Made by a program: the position numbers and the translations under genes
The notes under the pieces: generated by a model
Told to the model about the DNA's origin: nothing
Database searches by the model: none
What the model saw: only the letters and a program-made list of their open reading frames with translations
Assembly: GCF_019414865.1 (NCBI RefSeq)
Contig: NZ_DXLG01000108.1
Span: forward strand, 1 to 5,333
Direction of reading: 5' to 3'
Source: Veillonella sp.
Lineage (GTDB): Bacteria > Bacillota > Negativicutes > Veillonellales > Veillonellaceae
Length of the DNA stretch: 5,333 bases
Shown: positions 1 to 5,324 of the stretch, piece by piece
Position numbering within the stretch: position 1 is the first letter of the stretch
Layout: the number at the start of each line of letters is the position of its first letter

Positions 1-55
1 ATCTCAATGAGGCTTTATTATTAAGGAATAAACTATATTTTCCTATAATAAGTTC

Positions 56-84
56 TTGCGTCACAATATCTTGTATGATATAAT
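56..84 (+). promoter_or_regulatory. rpsT promoter (sigma-A/sigma-70 type, extended -10)
   Basis: A -35-like TTGCGT (56-61) is followed by exactly 17 bases and a consensus -10 TATAAT (79-84). The -10 is preceded by TGA (76-78), which makes an extended -10. Transcription should begin near 90-91, giving a leader of about 35 bases before the TTG start of rpsT. The consensus -10, ideal spacer and TG element fit the high expression expected of a ribosomal protein gene. A second TATAAT at 44-49 has only a poor -35 partner (TTAAGG, 21-26) and was not called. Confidence 0.8.
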
Positions 85-109
85 CATTCAGGTATAAGAA
101 ACGATTTTT

Positions 110-127
110 AAGGAGGTGACTCAATTG
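110..127 (+). promoter_or_regulatory. Near-perfect Shine-Dalgarno site setting the rpsT TTG start
   Basis: AAGGAGGTGA (110-119) is complementary over ten bases to the usual 3' end of 16S rRNA. Eight bases separate the end of its GGAGG core (116) from TTG at 125, which is normal spacing. The in-frame GTG at 116 lies within the Shine-Dalgarno sequence and has no ribosome binding site of its own, so it is not a credible start. This site is the main argument for starting rpsT at 125. Confidence 0.88.
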
Positions 128-385
128 CCAAACATTAAATCCAGTATTAGAAGCGTAAAAACGGATGCTGAACGTCGTGCGAAAAACGCCGCTGTAAAAT
201 CTCAAATCCGTACAGCAGCTCGTAAAACCGTTGAAGCTGTTCAAGCAGGCGCAGTAGAAGAAGCAAAACAAGCACTTGTTCATGCTACTAGCGTAATTGA
301 TAAAGCAGCCTCCAAAGGTGTACTTCATAAAAACACTGCAGCTCGCAAAAAATCTAATCTTGCAGCTAAAGTAAACGCTTTATAA
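125..385 (+). CDS. rpsT: 30S ribosomal protein S20
   Basis: Small basic protein of the 30S subunit that binds 16S rRNA early in assembly. With the TTG start at 125 it has 86 residues, the usual S20 length, and begins MPNIKSSIRSVK, matching the family's typical MPNIKSA.KR start. A basic N-terminal helix (K5, R9, K12, R17, R18, K20) leads to an alanine-rich middle. The C-terminal family signature IDKAASKGVLHKNTAARKKS (58-77) is intact. Starting at the GTG at 116 would add three residues encoded partly by the Shine-Dalgarno sequence, which is unlikely. The gene stands alone, with its own promoter upstream and two terminators downstream. In E. coli, rpsT also starts with UUG and S20 represses its own translation; the same weak-codon arrangement here suggests autogenous control, which is inference. 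Confidence 0.97.
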   Translation: MPNIKSSIRSVKTDAERRAKNAAVKSQIRTAARKTVEAVQAGAVEEAKQALVHATSVIDKAASKGVLHKNTAARKKSNLAAKVNAL

Positions 386-395
386 TTTGAGCGTC

Positions 396-435
396 AACAA
401 CCTCTTGTTGCCTAGCGATACGGGGTTGTTTTTTT
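396..435 (+). terminator. Intrinsic terminator 1 downstream of rpsT
   Basis: AACAACCTC (396-404) pairs with GGGGTTGTT (422-430) in a 9-bp stem with one T-G wobble and a 17-base loop. The stem runs into seven consecutive T (429-435). It begins ten bases after the rpsT stop. The left arm can instead fold locally, CAACAA (395-400) with TTGTTG (405-410) around a CCTC loop. That fold excludes the terminator stem, so this terminator may be leaky. Confidence 0.72.
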
Positions 436-449
436 ATATGTACATTTAC

Positions 450-478
450 AAGGGACTCTCTATGGAGAGTCCCTTTTT
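450..478 (+). terminator. Intrinsic terminator 2, between rpsT and polA
   Basis: AAGGGACTCTC (450-460) and GAGAGTCCCTT (465-475) form a perfect 11-bp stem closed by a TATG tetraloop. A T-run (474-478) follows directly. This is the stronger of the two tandem hairpins and should separate rpsT transcription from polA. No gene lies between the two terminators. On the minus strand the matching tract is not T-rich enough to call it bidirectional. Confidence 0.88.
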
Positions 479-500
479 GCATATATAATAAGTTACCTTA

Positions 501-509
501 TGTTATAAT
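501..509 (+). promoter_or_regulatory. polA promoter, extended -10
   Basis: TGTTATAAT (501-509) combines a TGN element with a consensus TATAAT (504-509). No good -35 lies at 17-base spacing (position 481 is AT-rich); TTGCAT at 477-482 is 21 bases away, which is too far. The promoter sits just after terminator 2 and would start transcription near 515-516, about 20 bases before the polA ATG. The call rests on the -10, the TG and the position after two terminators. Confidence 0.6.
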
Positions 510-536
510 AAAGGATAGAATTAAGCGAGGTGTATT

Positions 537-3158
537 ATGAAAAAATTAATGATTATAGATGGCAGTAGTTTGTTATTCCGTGCATTTTTTGCGTTACCAC
601 CGTTGAAGTCTGCTTTGGGGACTCCAACGAATGCAGTGTATGGTTTTTTAACAATGCTCATCAAATTATACGAAGAAATTAACCCTGATTATATTGCGGT
701 AGCTTTTGATAAAGGTCGTCAAACATTCCGTACTGAAATGTATAGCGAATATAAAGGCAATCGTCCAGATGCACCAGAGGATTTACGCCCTCAATTTAGT
801 CTTATTCAAGATGTATTAAAAGCTTTAGGTATTTGTGTTATTGAAGAAGACGGCTTTGAAGGGGACGATATTCTAGGATCTTTAAGTAAGAAATTTGGTA
901 CACCAGAGATGGCTGTTCAAATTATTACTGGTGACCGCGATAATCTCCAGCTCGTTACAGAGCACAGTCACGTGTTCTTAACTAAAAAAGGTATTTCTGA
1001 TATGTTAGAGGTTACTCTTGATAACATGGAAGAACTCTATGGCTATGGTCCTGATAAGGTTATCGAAATGAAAGCCCTTATGGGTGATTCCTCTGATAAT
1101 ATTCCAGGTGTACCAGGTGTAGGTGAAAAAACGGCCCTTAAATTGATTACAGAATACGGTGATCTTGAGTCCGTATATGACCATATCGAAGATATTTCCG
1201 GTAAGAAATTAAAAGAGCGACTCGTAGAAAATAAAGACTTAGCGTTTTTATCTCGTGAGTTGGCAACTATTAAGACGGATATGGATTTATCTTACAAGGT
1301 TGAAGATTTTGTACAAAATTTCCATACCTCTGAGGTACAGCCTTTATTCGAAACCTTGGGATTTACTAAATTAACGCCTCGTATCGTACAAGTAATGGGC
1401 GGAGAGGAAGCCGATTTTGGTGATCCTGGTTCTTTATTTGCTCCACAAGAGGAAATTTCTCTACATGATTTAGCAGATGCTAAGGCTTTAACCTCTGATT
1501 TCTATACAGGTAAAACGGTGGCAATACATGTTGTGCTAGATGGTAAAACCCCATTTAGAACAGTAACGAATGTGTATTTATCTAATGGTGATACTATTGT
1601 AAAAACAGATGATACTAAAGCTGTATTAGCGGTTTTACAAGGGGCAAATGCTATCGTTACTACTCAAACTAAAGAGATTATTGAAGCCTTTGGTGAAGAT
1701 GCACCAGCCGAGATTTCTTTATTTAACGATGATAAAACTGCTCGTGTCCATGATATGTCTCTTCTTGCGTACTTGTTAGATCCTACGCGTACTAACTATG
1801 GTTATCTATATTTAACGGAACGTTTCTCCGTGCCAAGCATTGCTAGTGGTAGTGTAGATGTAGAATGCGTATCTATGGTAAAAGCTTTACTCGCTATGAA
1901 CGAAGTAGCTTGTGAATCTGCACGCCGTGAAGAGCTTTGGTCTCTATATGAAACAATTGAGTTGCCATTGATTCATACTTTAGTAGTAATGGAGAAAAAT
2001 GGCATTTATATTGATACAGAAAAATTAGCTGAAACTACGGCTCGTTTTAAAGAGGAACTAGCACAAGTACAGCAAGAGATTTACGATATCGCAGGGGAAA
2101 CTTTCAACATTAACTCGCCTAAACAATTGGGTGTTATCTTGTTTGAAAAGATGAACTTACCAATCATTAAGAAAACTAAGACTGGCTATTCTACTGATGC
2201 AGAAGTACTTGATATGCTTCGTCATGAAAGTCCGATTGTAGAGAAAATCTTGGCATACCGTTCAGTAGCAAAATTAGTATCTACCTATTGTGAAGGCTTG
2301 GCGGTTCTTATTAATGATAAGACTAAGCGTATTCATACGACCTTTAATCAAATGGTTACCGCAACAGGACGTCTTAGCTCTTCTGACCCTAACTTACAAA
2401 ATATTCCTGTCCGTACTGAAAAGGGTAGAGAAATTCGTGCCTTATTCTATCCAGGTGCAGGGTACGATACTTTGGTCAGTGCCGATTACTCTCAAATTGA
2501 GTTGCGTATCTTAGCTCACTTGTCTGGCGATGAGGCTTTAATTAAAGCCTTCGTTGACGGCAAGGATATTCACCGTTTTACTGCTGCGGAGGTACTAGGA
2601 AAATCTCAAGAGGATGTTACGAGTGAAGAGCGTTCCCATGCGAAGGCGATTAACTTCGGTATCATTTACGGTATTTCTGATTTTGGCTTGTCTCGTGACC
2701 TCGGTATTACACGGGGTGAAGCTAAAAACTATATTGATTTATACTTTAGCCGTTATCCGAAGGTTAAAGAGTATATGGATCGCATGGTTCAAGAAGCTCA
2801 TGAAACTGGTAAGGTTCGTACTATGTTCGGCCGTCAACGTGAATTGCCTGATATTAACAGCCGTAACTTTAACCGTCGCTCCTTTGCAGAACGTACGGCA
2901 ATGAATACACCAATTCAAGGCACAGCTGCTGATATTATCAAGTTGGCTATGAACCAAGTCGAGAAAAAGCTAGAAGATGGAAACTTTACATCTCGTCTTT
3001 TATTACAGGTACATGACGAACTTGTATTAGAAGTGGTCAATTCTGAATTAGAAGCAGTAGAAGAATTATTACGTACGACTATGCAATCTGTTGTGGAGTT
3101 ACAAGTACCTCTTATTGTAGATGTACATCATGCGGAAAATTGGGCGTTAGTTAAATAA
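537..3158 (+). CDS. polA: DNA polymerase I (5' nuclease and polymerase; 3'-5' exonuclease domain degenerate)
   Basis: An 873-residue cytoplasmic enzyme that fills gaps in repair and replaces RNA primers on Okazaki fragments. The 5' nuclease domain (about 1-290) keeps its metal-binding acidics: D8, D58, E108/D110/D111 in GFEGDD, D133/D135 in TGDRD, and D184/D187 in GDSSDNIPG, next to the helix-hairpin-helix (191-200). The middle domain (about 310-470) corresponds to the proofreading exonuclease, but the DxE motif is replaced by IHVVLDG (330-336) and the YxxxD motif is not visible, so proofreading is probably lost. The polymerase domain (about 475-873) has TGRLSSSDPNLQNIP (610-624), motif A DYSQIELR (650-657), an O-helix with R699, K703, F707 and Y711, and motif C VHDELV (825-830). 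F707 matches the Phe of E. coli Pol I that discriminates against dideoxynucleotides. The ATG follows a GAGGTG ribosome site (527-532). TAA is followed at once by in-frame TAG. No terminator separates it from coaE. Confidence 0.98.
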   Translation: MKKLMIIDGSSLLFRAFFALPPLKSALGTPTNAVYGFLTMLIKLYEEINPDYIAVAFDKGRQTFRTEMYSEYKGNRPDAPEDLRPQFSLIQDVLKALGICVIEEDGFEGDDILGSLSKKFGTPEMAVQIITGDRDNLQLVTEHSHVFLTKKGISDMLEVTLDNMEELYGYGPDKVIEMKALMGDSSDNIPGVPGVGEKTALKLITEYGDLESVYDHIEDISGKKLKERLVENKDLAFLSRELATIKTDMDLSYKVEDFVQNFHTSEVQPLFETLGFTKLTPRIVQVMGGEEADFGDPGSLFAPQEEISLHDLADAKALTSDFYTGKTVAIHVVLDGKTPFRTVTNVYLSNGDTIVKTDDTKAVLAVLQGANAIVTTQTKEIIEAFGEDAPAEISLFNDDKTARVHDMSLLAYLLDPTRTNYGYLYLTERFSVPSIASGSVDVECVSMVKALLAMNEVACESARREELWSLYETIELPLIHTLVVMEKNGIYIDTEKLAETTARFKEELAQVQQEIYDIAGETFNINSPKQLGVILFEKMNLPIIKKTKTGYSTDAEVLDMLRHESPIVEKILAYRSVAKLVSTYCEGLAVLINDKTKRIHTTFNQMVTATGRLSSSDPNLQNIPVRTEKGREIRALFYPGAGYDTLVSADYSQIELRILAHLSGDEALIKAFVDGKDIHRFTAAEVLGKSQEDVTSEERSHAKAINFGIIYGISDFGLSRDLGITRGEAKNYIDLYFSRYPKVKEYMDRMVQEAHETGKVRTMFGRQRELPDINSRNFNRRSFAERTAMNTPIQGTAADIIKLAMNQVEKKLEDGNFTSRLLLQVHDELVLEVVNSELEAVEELLRTTMQSVVELQVPLIVDVHHAENWALVK

Positions 3159-3197
3159 TAGTTTTTTATATTAGTTTATTAAAAATAGAAGGCATAT

Positions 3198-3812
3198 ATG
3201 TTTAAAATAGGATTAACTGGTGGTATTGCATCGGGCAAGAGTACAGTCCTTACCTATTTTAAGGACAAAGGGATACCTTATATCGATGCAGATATCGTCG
3301 CTCGTGAGGTAGTAGAGCCCGGTACTGAAGGTTTAGAAGCAATTGTAGATGCCTTTGGTTCTAATGTACTGCATGATGATGGTACATTAAATCGTGAAGC
3401 ATTGGGCGCTATTGTCTTTCACAATGAAGAAAAACGACAATTGTTAAATGGCTGTTTAAAAACGCATATTCGCAATCGTATTTTGGAACTAACATCTCAA
3501 TATGAATCGGTTAATACACCGATTTTAATCTATGATATTCCATTACTCATAGAGGGGGAATGGTATACCATGATGGATGAGGTTTGGCTTGTTTATGTAA
3601 ACGAGCCTACTCAGATAGATCGCTTAATGAGTCGCAATGGATATACCAGAGAGGATGCTTTGGCTCGTATTAATAGTCAAATGCGACTCGACGATAAACG
3701 CTCTTATGCAGATGTAATTATTGATAATAATGGTACACCTCAGGCTTTGACCGCAAAATTAGATACAATTTGGAGTGAGCGTCTAGAGCTGCTTTTACAA
3801 AAACCTCAATAA
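3198..3812 (+). CDS. coaE: Dephospho-CoA kinase
   Basis: Phosphorylates the ribose 3'-hydroxyl of dephospho-CoA with ATP, the last step of coenzyme A synthesis, in the cytoplasm. At 204 residues it has the normal length for the family. It shows the P-loop GGIASGKS (8-15), the DAD motif (30-32) followed by AREVVEPG (35-42), DGTLNREAL (61-69), and DIPLLIE (113-119). The lid-like region has Q139, R142 and R146, then the late IIDNNG (174-179). One oddity: where E. coli and B. subtilis CoaE, as I remember them, have a His-Pro pair after the LN helix, this protein has K88-T89. The ATG has AGAAGG (3187-3192) five bases upstream. It lies 39 bases after polA with no terminator between, so cotranscription is likely. 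In many Firmicutes mutM sits between polA and coaE; it is absent here. The TAA stop is doubled in frame. Confidence 0.96.
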   Translation: MFKIGLTGGIASGKSTVLTYFKDKGIPYIDADIVAREVVEPGTEGLEAIVDAFGSNVLHDDGTLNREALGAIVFHNEEKRQLLNGCLKTHIRNRILELTSQYESVNTPILIYDIPLLIEGEWYTMMDEVWLVYVNEPTQIDRLMSRNGYTREDALARINSQMRLDDKRSYADVIIDNNGTPQALTAKLDTIWSERLELLLQKPQ

Positions 3813-3857
3813 TAACAATAGATGTGTCAAAATTGGTATATAAAAAATAGTATTAAA

Positions 3858-3866
3858 TGGTATAAT
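3858..3866 (+). promoter_or_regulatory. Promoter for the transglycosylase operon, extended -10
   Basis: TGGTATAAT (3858-3866) is a TGN element joined to a consensus -10 (3861-3866). The best -35-like TTGGTA (3833-3838) is 22 bases away, too far for a standard promoter, so it would rely on the extended -10. Initiation near 3873 would leave a leader of roughly 88 bases. TAGTAT occurs three times around it (3848, 3881, 3889), which might be chance in AT-rich DNA. No hairpin with a T-run ends the coaE transcript, so read-through from polA-coaE is also possible. Confidence 0.6.
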
Positions 3867-3960
3867 AAGCCCATGAAATTTAGTATTATAGTATCCTAGC
3901 ATTTGGTTATAGCTAGATTATGGTAAATGTCATAGTAGTTATATGTAGAAAGGGGGATTT

Positions 3961-4515
3961 ATGAAACGTGCAACGGCAACGGCGTTATCGTGCGTCGTAC
4001 TTGGGTGGTTTTATTTTGCTCATTTAGATGATCCTTTAGCGCGTCAAGTGGCGTACCCCTTTAACTATAGAGATGTAGTGATGGCTGCAGCTGAGAAGGA
4101 ACAGGTTCCACCGTCCTTGGTAGCTAGTGTTATCTTAGCTGAAAGTAAATATAAGAATACTGCTGAGTCTGAAACAGGTGCTCTTGGATTGATGCAACTC
4201 ATGCCAGATACAGCGCGTTGGGTTGCTCAACAAGTTGGTCATGGTAATTATACAGATCGTCAGCTAAAAGAGCCTGAAACAAATATTGAGTTAGGAACAT
4301 GGTATCTAGGCCATTTGTTAAAAGAATTTAATGGCGATGAGGTGCAGGCGTTAGCTGCGTATAATGCGGGACGCGGCCATGTTGAATCCTGGCTCAATGA
4401 GAATAAATGGAATGGCATGGTTGATACTATACCATTTCCAGAAACACGTAGCTATGTAAAAGCTGTTTTACAGTATCAACAGAAATATGAGGCATTATAT
4501 GGAAACGATTATTGA
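3961..4515 (+). CDS. Membrane-anchored soluble-lytic-transglycosylase-type (GH23, Slt catalytic domain) peptidoglycan hydrolase
   Basis: Predicted to cleave the MurNAc-GlcNAc bond of peptidoglycan, leaving 1,6-anhydro ends, on the outer face of the cytoplasmic membrane. The 184-residue protein starts with MKR and a hydrophobic stretch (about 8-22) without a clear signal peptidase site, so it is probably a signal anchor. C11 lies in ALSC, a poor lipobox after too short a hydrophobic core, so I do not call it a lipoprotein. The catalytic domain (about 36-178) shows the expected Glu E61 in ILAESKY, then GALGLMQLMP (73-82), NIELGTWYLG (108-117), and ALAAYNAG (130-137). It is close to a minimal Slt domain with no extra binding modules. 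AAAGGGGG (3949-3956) is a strong ribosome site for the ATG. The spacer before it carries its own promoter. The 3' end overlaps the next gene and encodes that gene's ribosome site. An Slt gene after coaE is an order I recall from Negativicutes and Clostridia. Confidence 0.93.
   Translation: MKRATATALSCVVLGWFYFAHLDDPLARQVAYPFNYRDVVMAAAEKEQVPPSLVASVILAESKYKNTAESETGALGLMQLMPDTARWVAQQVGHGNYTDRQLKEPETNIELGTWYLGHLLKEFNGDEVQALAAYNAGRGHVESWLNENKWNGMVDTIPFPETRSYVKAVLQYQQKYEALYGNDY
4489..4501 (+). promoter_or_regulatory. Ribosome binding site inside the transglycosylase gene, fixing the start of the last gene
   Basis: GAGG (4489-4492) lies six bases before ATG at 4499, a good spacing. The upstream in-frame ATG at 4487 overlaps this site and has no purine-rich Shine-Dalgarno sequence at the right distance. 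The start at 4499 gives a 17-base overlap with the end of the transglycosylase gene (stop TGA at 4513-4515), typical of translational coupling. Confidence 0.7.
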
Positions 4516-5194
4516 AGCTTGTAAAGCATTAGATTATTCATGGTTGCCTCAGCAGATTGGGGGATTTACCTTAGTAGTATCCAATGAATCTGATTACACT
4601 GCGCTACTTGAACGCATTACAGCAGGTGAAGAGGTATTAAAGGTACCTATTTTCCATTATCAAAATGATCTAGGGTGGCGATGGTCTGCCTTATATGATA
4701 AAGAGGTAGAGGACTATACGGTTCATATTGAAATGCCACTCTTTTCCTTTGTGGATATTTCGTTTGTGCGTGCTGATTTAGAATCGTTCTGGAAGGGGTT
4801 ACAAGATCGCTGTGTCAAAGGTTTAACTAATATGTTAATCGAGCCAGCAAATAACTTTACTTTTACATACCGTCGCCGAGGCATACCTGAATGGGATTTT
4901 TCCGAGGTCATGCCTAAAGAATTGGAAGGTTTTATATGTGATGTTGATCCATCTCACGGAATTCGGATGATTAATGGTTCTTTTATTATCGGTGAATATC
5001 GTAAGATGGATGAATGTACTGGATTATTGCTATATTATAACGAATTACGTGATGAGTACTTTGCAGAGCTTCGCTATAAAAACTATCCTGAAATAGACCA
5101 TCATTTAGATGCTAAAAATTTAGTTGATTTAACAGCTGTTCTTCGTGAGCATCTAGGACCTATATTAAAAGGATTAAATGATCGGGTTGACTAA
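4499..5194 (+). CDS. Conserved-looking hypothetical protein translationally coupled to the lytic transglycosylase
   Basis: I do not recognise the family. From ATG 4499 it has 231 residues; the ATG at 4487 would add MRHY but lacks a ribosome site. No signal peptide or membrane segment is visible, so it should be cytoplasmic. It is acidic overall and rich in aromatic residues, with alternating hydrophobic stretches that look like a mixed alpha/beta fold. Examples are FTLVV (23-27), VPIFHY (49-54), VHIEMPLFSFVDISFV (75-90) and TGLLLYYNEL (174-183). A basic patch YRRR (124-127) precedes GIPEWDF (128-134). The C-terminal part (about 204-228) looks helical. Four scattered cysteines (8, 105, 147, 173) do not form a metal-binding pattern. 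Codon use looks like that of its neighbours, so there is no sign of recent transfer. Overlap with the transglycosylase gene implies coexpression and perhaps a related task, though the two proteins would sit on opposite sides of the membrane. The stop is a double TAA. Confidence 0.85.
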   Translation: METIIEACKALDYSWLPQQIGGFTLVVSNESDYTALLERITAGEEVLKVPIFHYQNDLGWRWSALYDKEVEDYTVHIEMPLFSFVDISFVRADLESFWKGLQDRCVKGLTNMLIEPANNFTFTYRRRGIPEWDFSEVMPKELEGFICDVDPSHGIRMINGSFIIGEYRKMDECTGLLLYYNELRDEYFAELRYKNYPEIDHHLDAKNLVDLTAVLREHLGPILKGLNDRVD

Positions 5195-5227
5195 TAATTG
5201 TAAAGTGTGACTATGCTATTTTTTGAG

Positions 5228-5250
5228 TTATTTTATATTATATGAAATAA
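5228..5250 (+). repeat. AT-only inverted repeat after the last gene
   Basis: TTATTTTATA (5228-5237) pairs with TATGAAATAA (5241-5250) over about 10 bp, with one T-G wobble and a TTA loop. The stem is almost all A-T and no T-run follows it; the six T (5219-5224) lie before it. It is too weak to be called an intrinsic terminator, but it is the only hairpin in the 139-base tail. It might help stabilise the 3' end of the message or be chance in AT-rich DNA. Confidence 0.3.
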
Positions 5251-5295
5251 TCTAAGTGGGAATGTTTGGTTAAAGCCCATAAGAAAGCGTAGAAT

Positions 5296-5324
5296 TTGTA
5301 TATACACAGTAAATGTGATATACT
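5296..5324 (+). promoter_or_regulatory. Promoter for a gene beyond the right edge
   Basis: TTGTAT (5296-5301) is followed by a 17-base spacer and TATACT (5319-5324). TGA (5316-5318) lies immediately before the -10 and makes it an extended -10. Initiation would fall near 5331, at the window edge, and its gene is not visible. With both hexamers at ideal spacing, this is one of the two best promoters in the window and marks the end of the transglycosylase operon region. Confidence 0.7.

Noticed and set aside
21..49. A second rpsT promoter with TATAAT at 44-49
   Set aside because: The -35 partner TTAAGG matches only three of six bases and no TG element is present; the promoter at 56-84 is far better. 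E. coli rpsT does have two promoters, so this is not excluded.
116..124. GTG at 116 as the rpsT start
   Set aside because: It lies within the Shine-Dalgarno sequence and has no ribosome site; TTG at 125 has ideal spacing and gives the standard S20 N-terminus and length.
2290..2904. Open frames of 74 and 96 residues inside polA on the + strand
   Set aside because: They lie in other frames of the strongly conserved polymerase domain, have no sensible composition, and are shadows of polA.
2739..2957. 72-residue open frame on the minus strand
   Set aside because: Antisense to conserved polA codons, with no recognisable protein features.
3159..3180. T-run after polA as a terminator
   Set aside because: Six T at 3162-3167 have no GC-bearing stem before them, so transcription should continue into coaE.
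3896..3916. CTAGC/GCTAG inverted repeat as a terminator or riboswitch element
   Set aside because: Only five base pairs around an 11-base loop with no T-run; no riboswitch fold is evident in the 148-base spacer.
3961..4050. Lipoprotein signal on the transglycosylase (Cys 11)
   Set aside because: ALSC is a poor lipobox and only seven residues separate it from the basic start; the hydrophobic stretch continues past the Cys, which fits a signal anchor.
4487..4498. ATG at 4487 as the start of the last gene
   Set aside because: It overlaps the GAGG ribosome site that serves ATG 4499 and has no Shine-Dalgarno sequence of its own; it would only add MRHY.
4723..4911. 62-residue open frame on the minus strand
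   Set aside because: Antisense to the last gene, short, and with no support from a promoter or motif.
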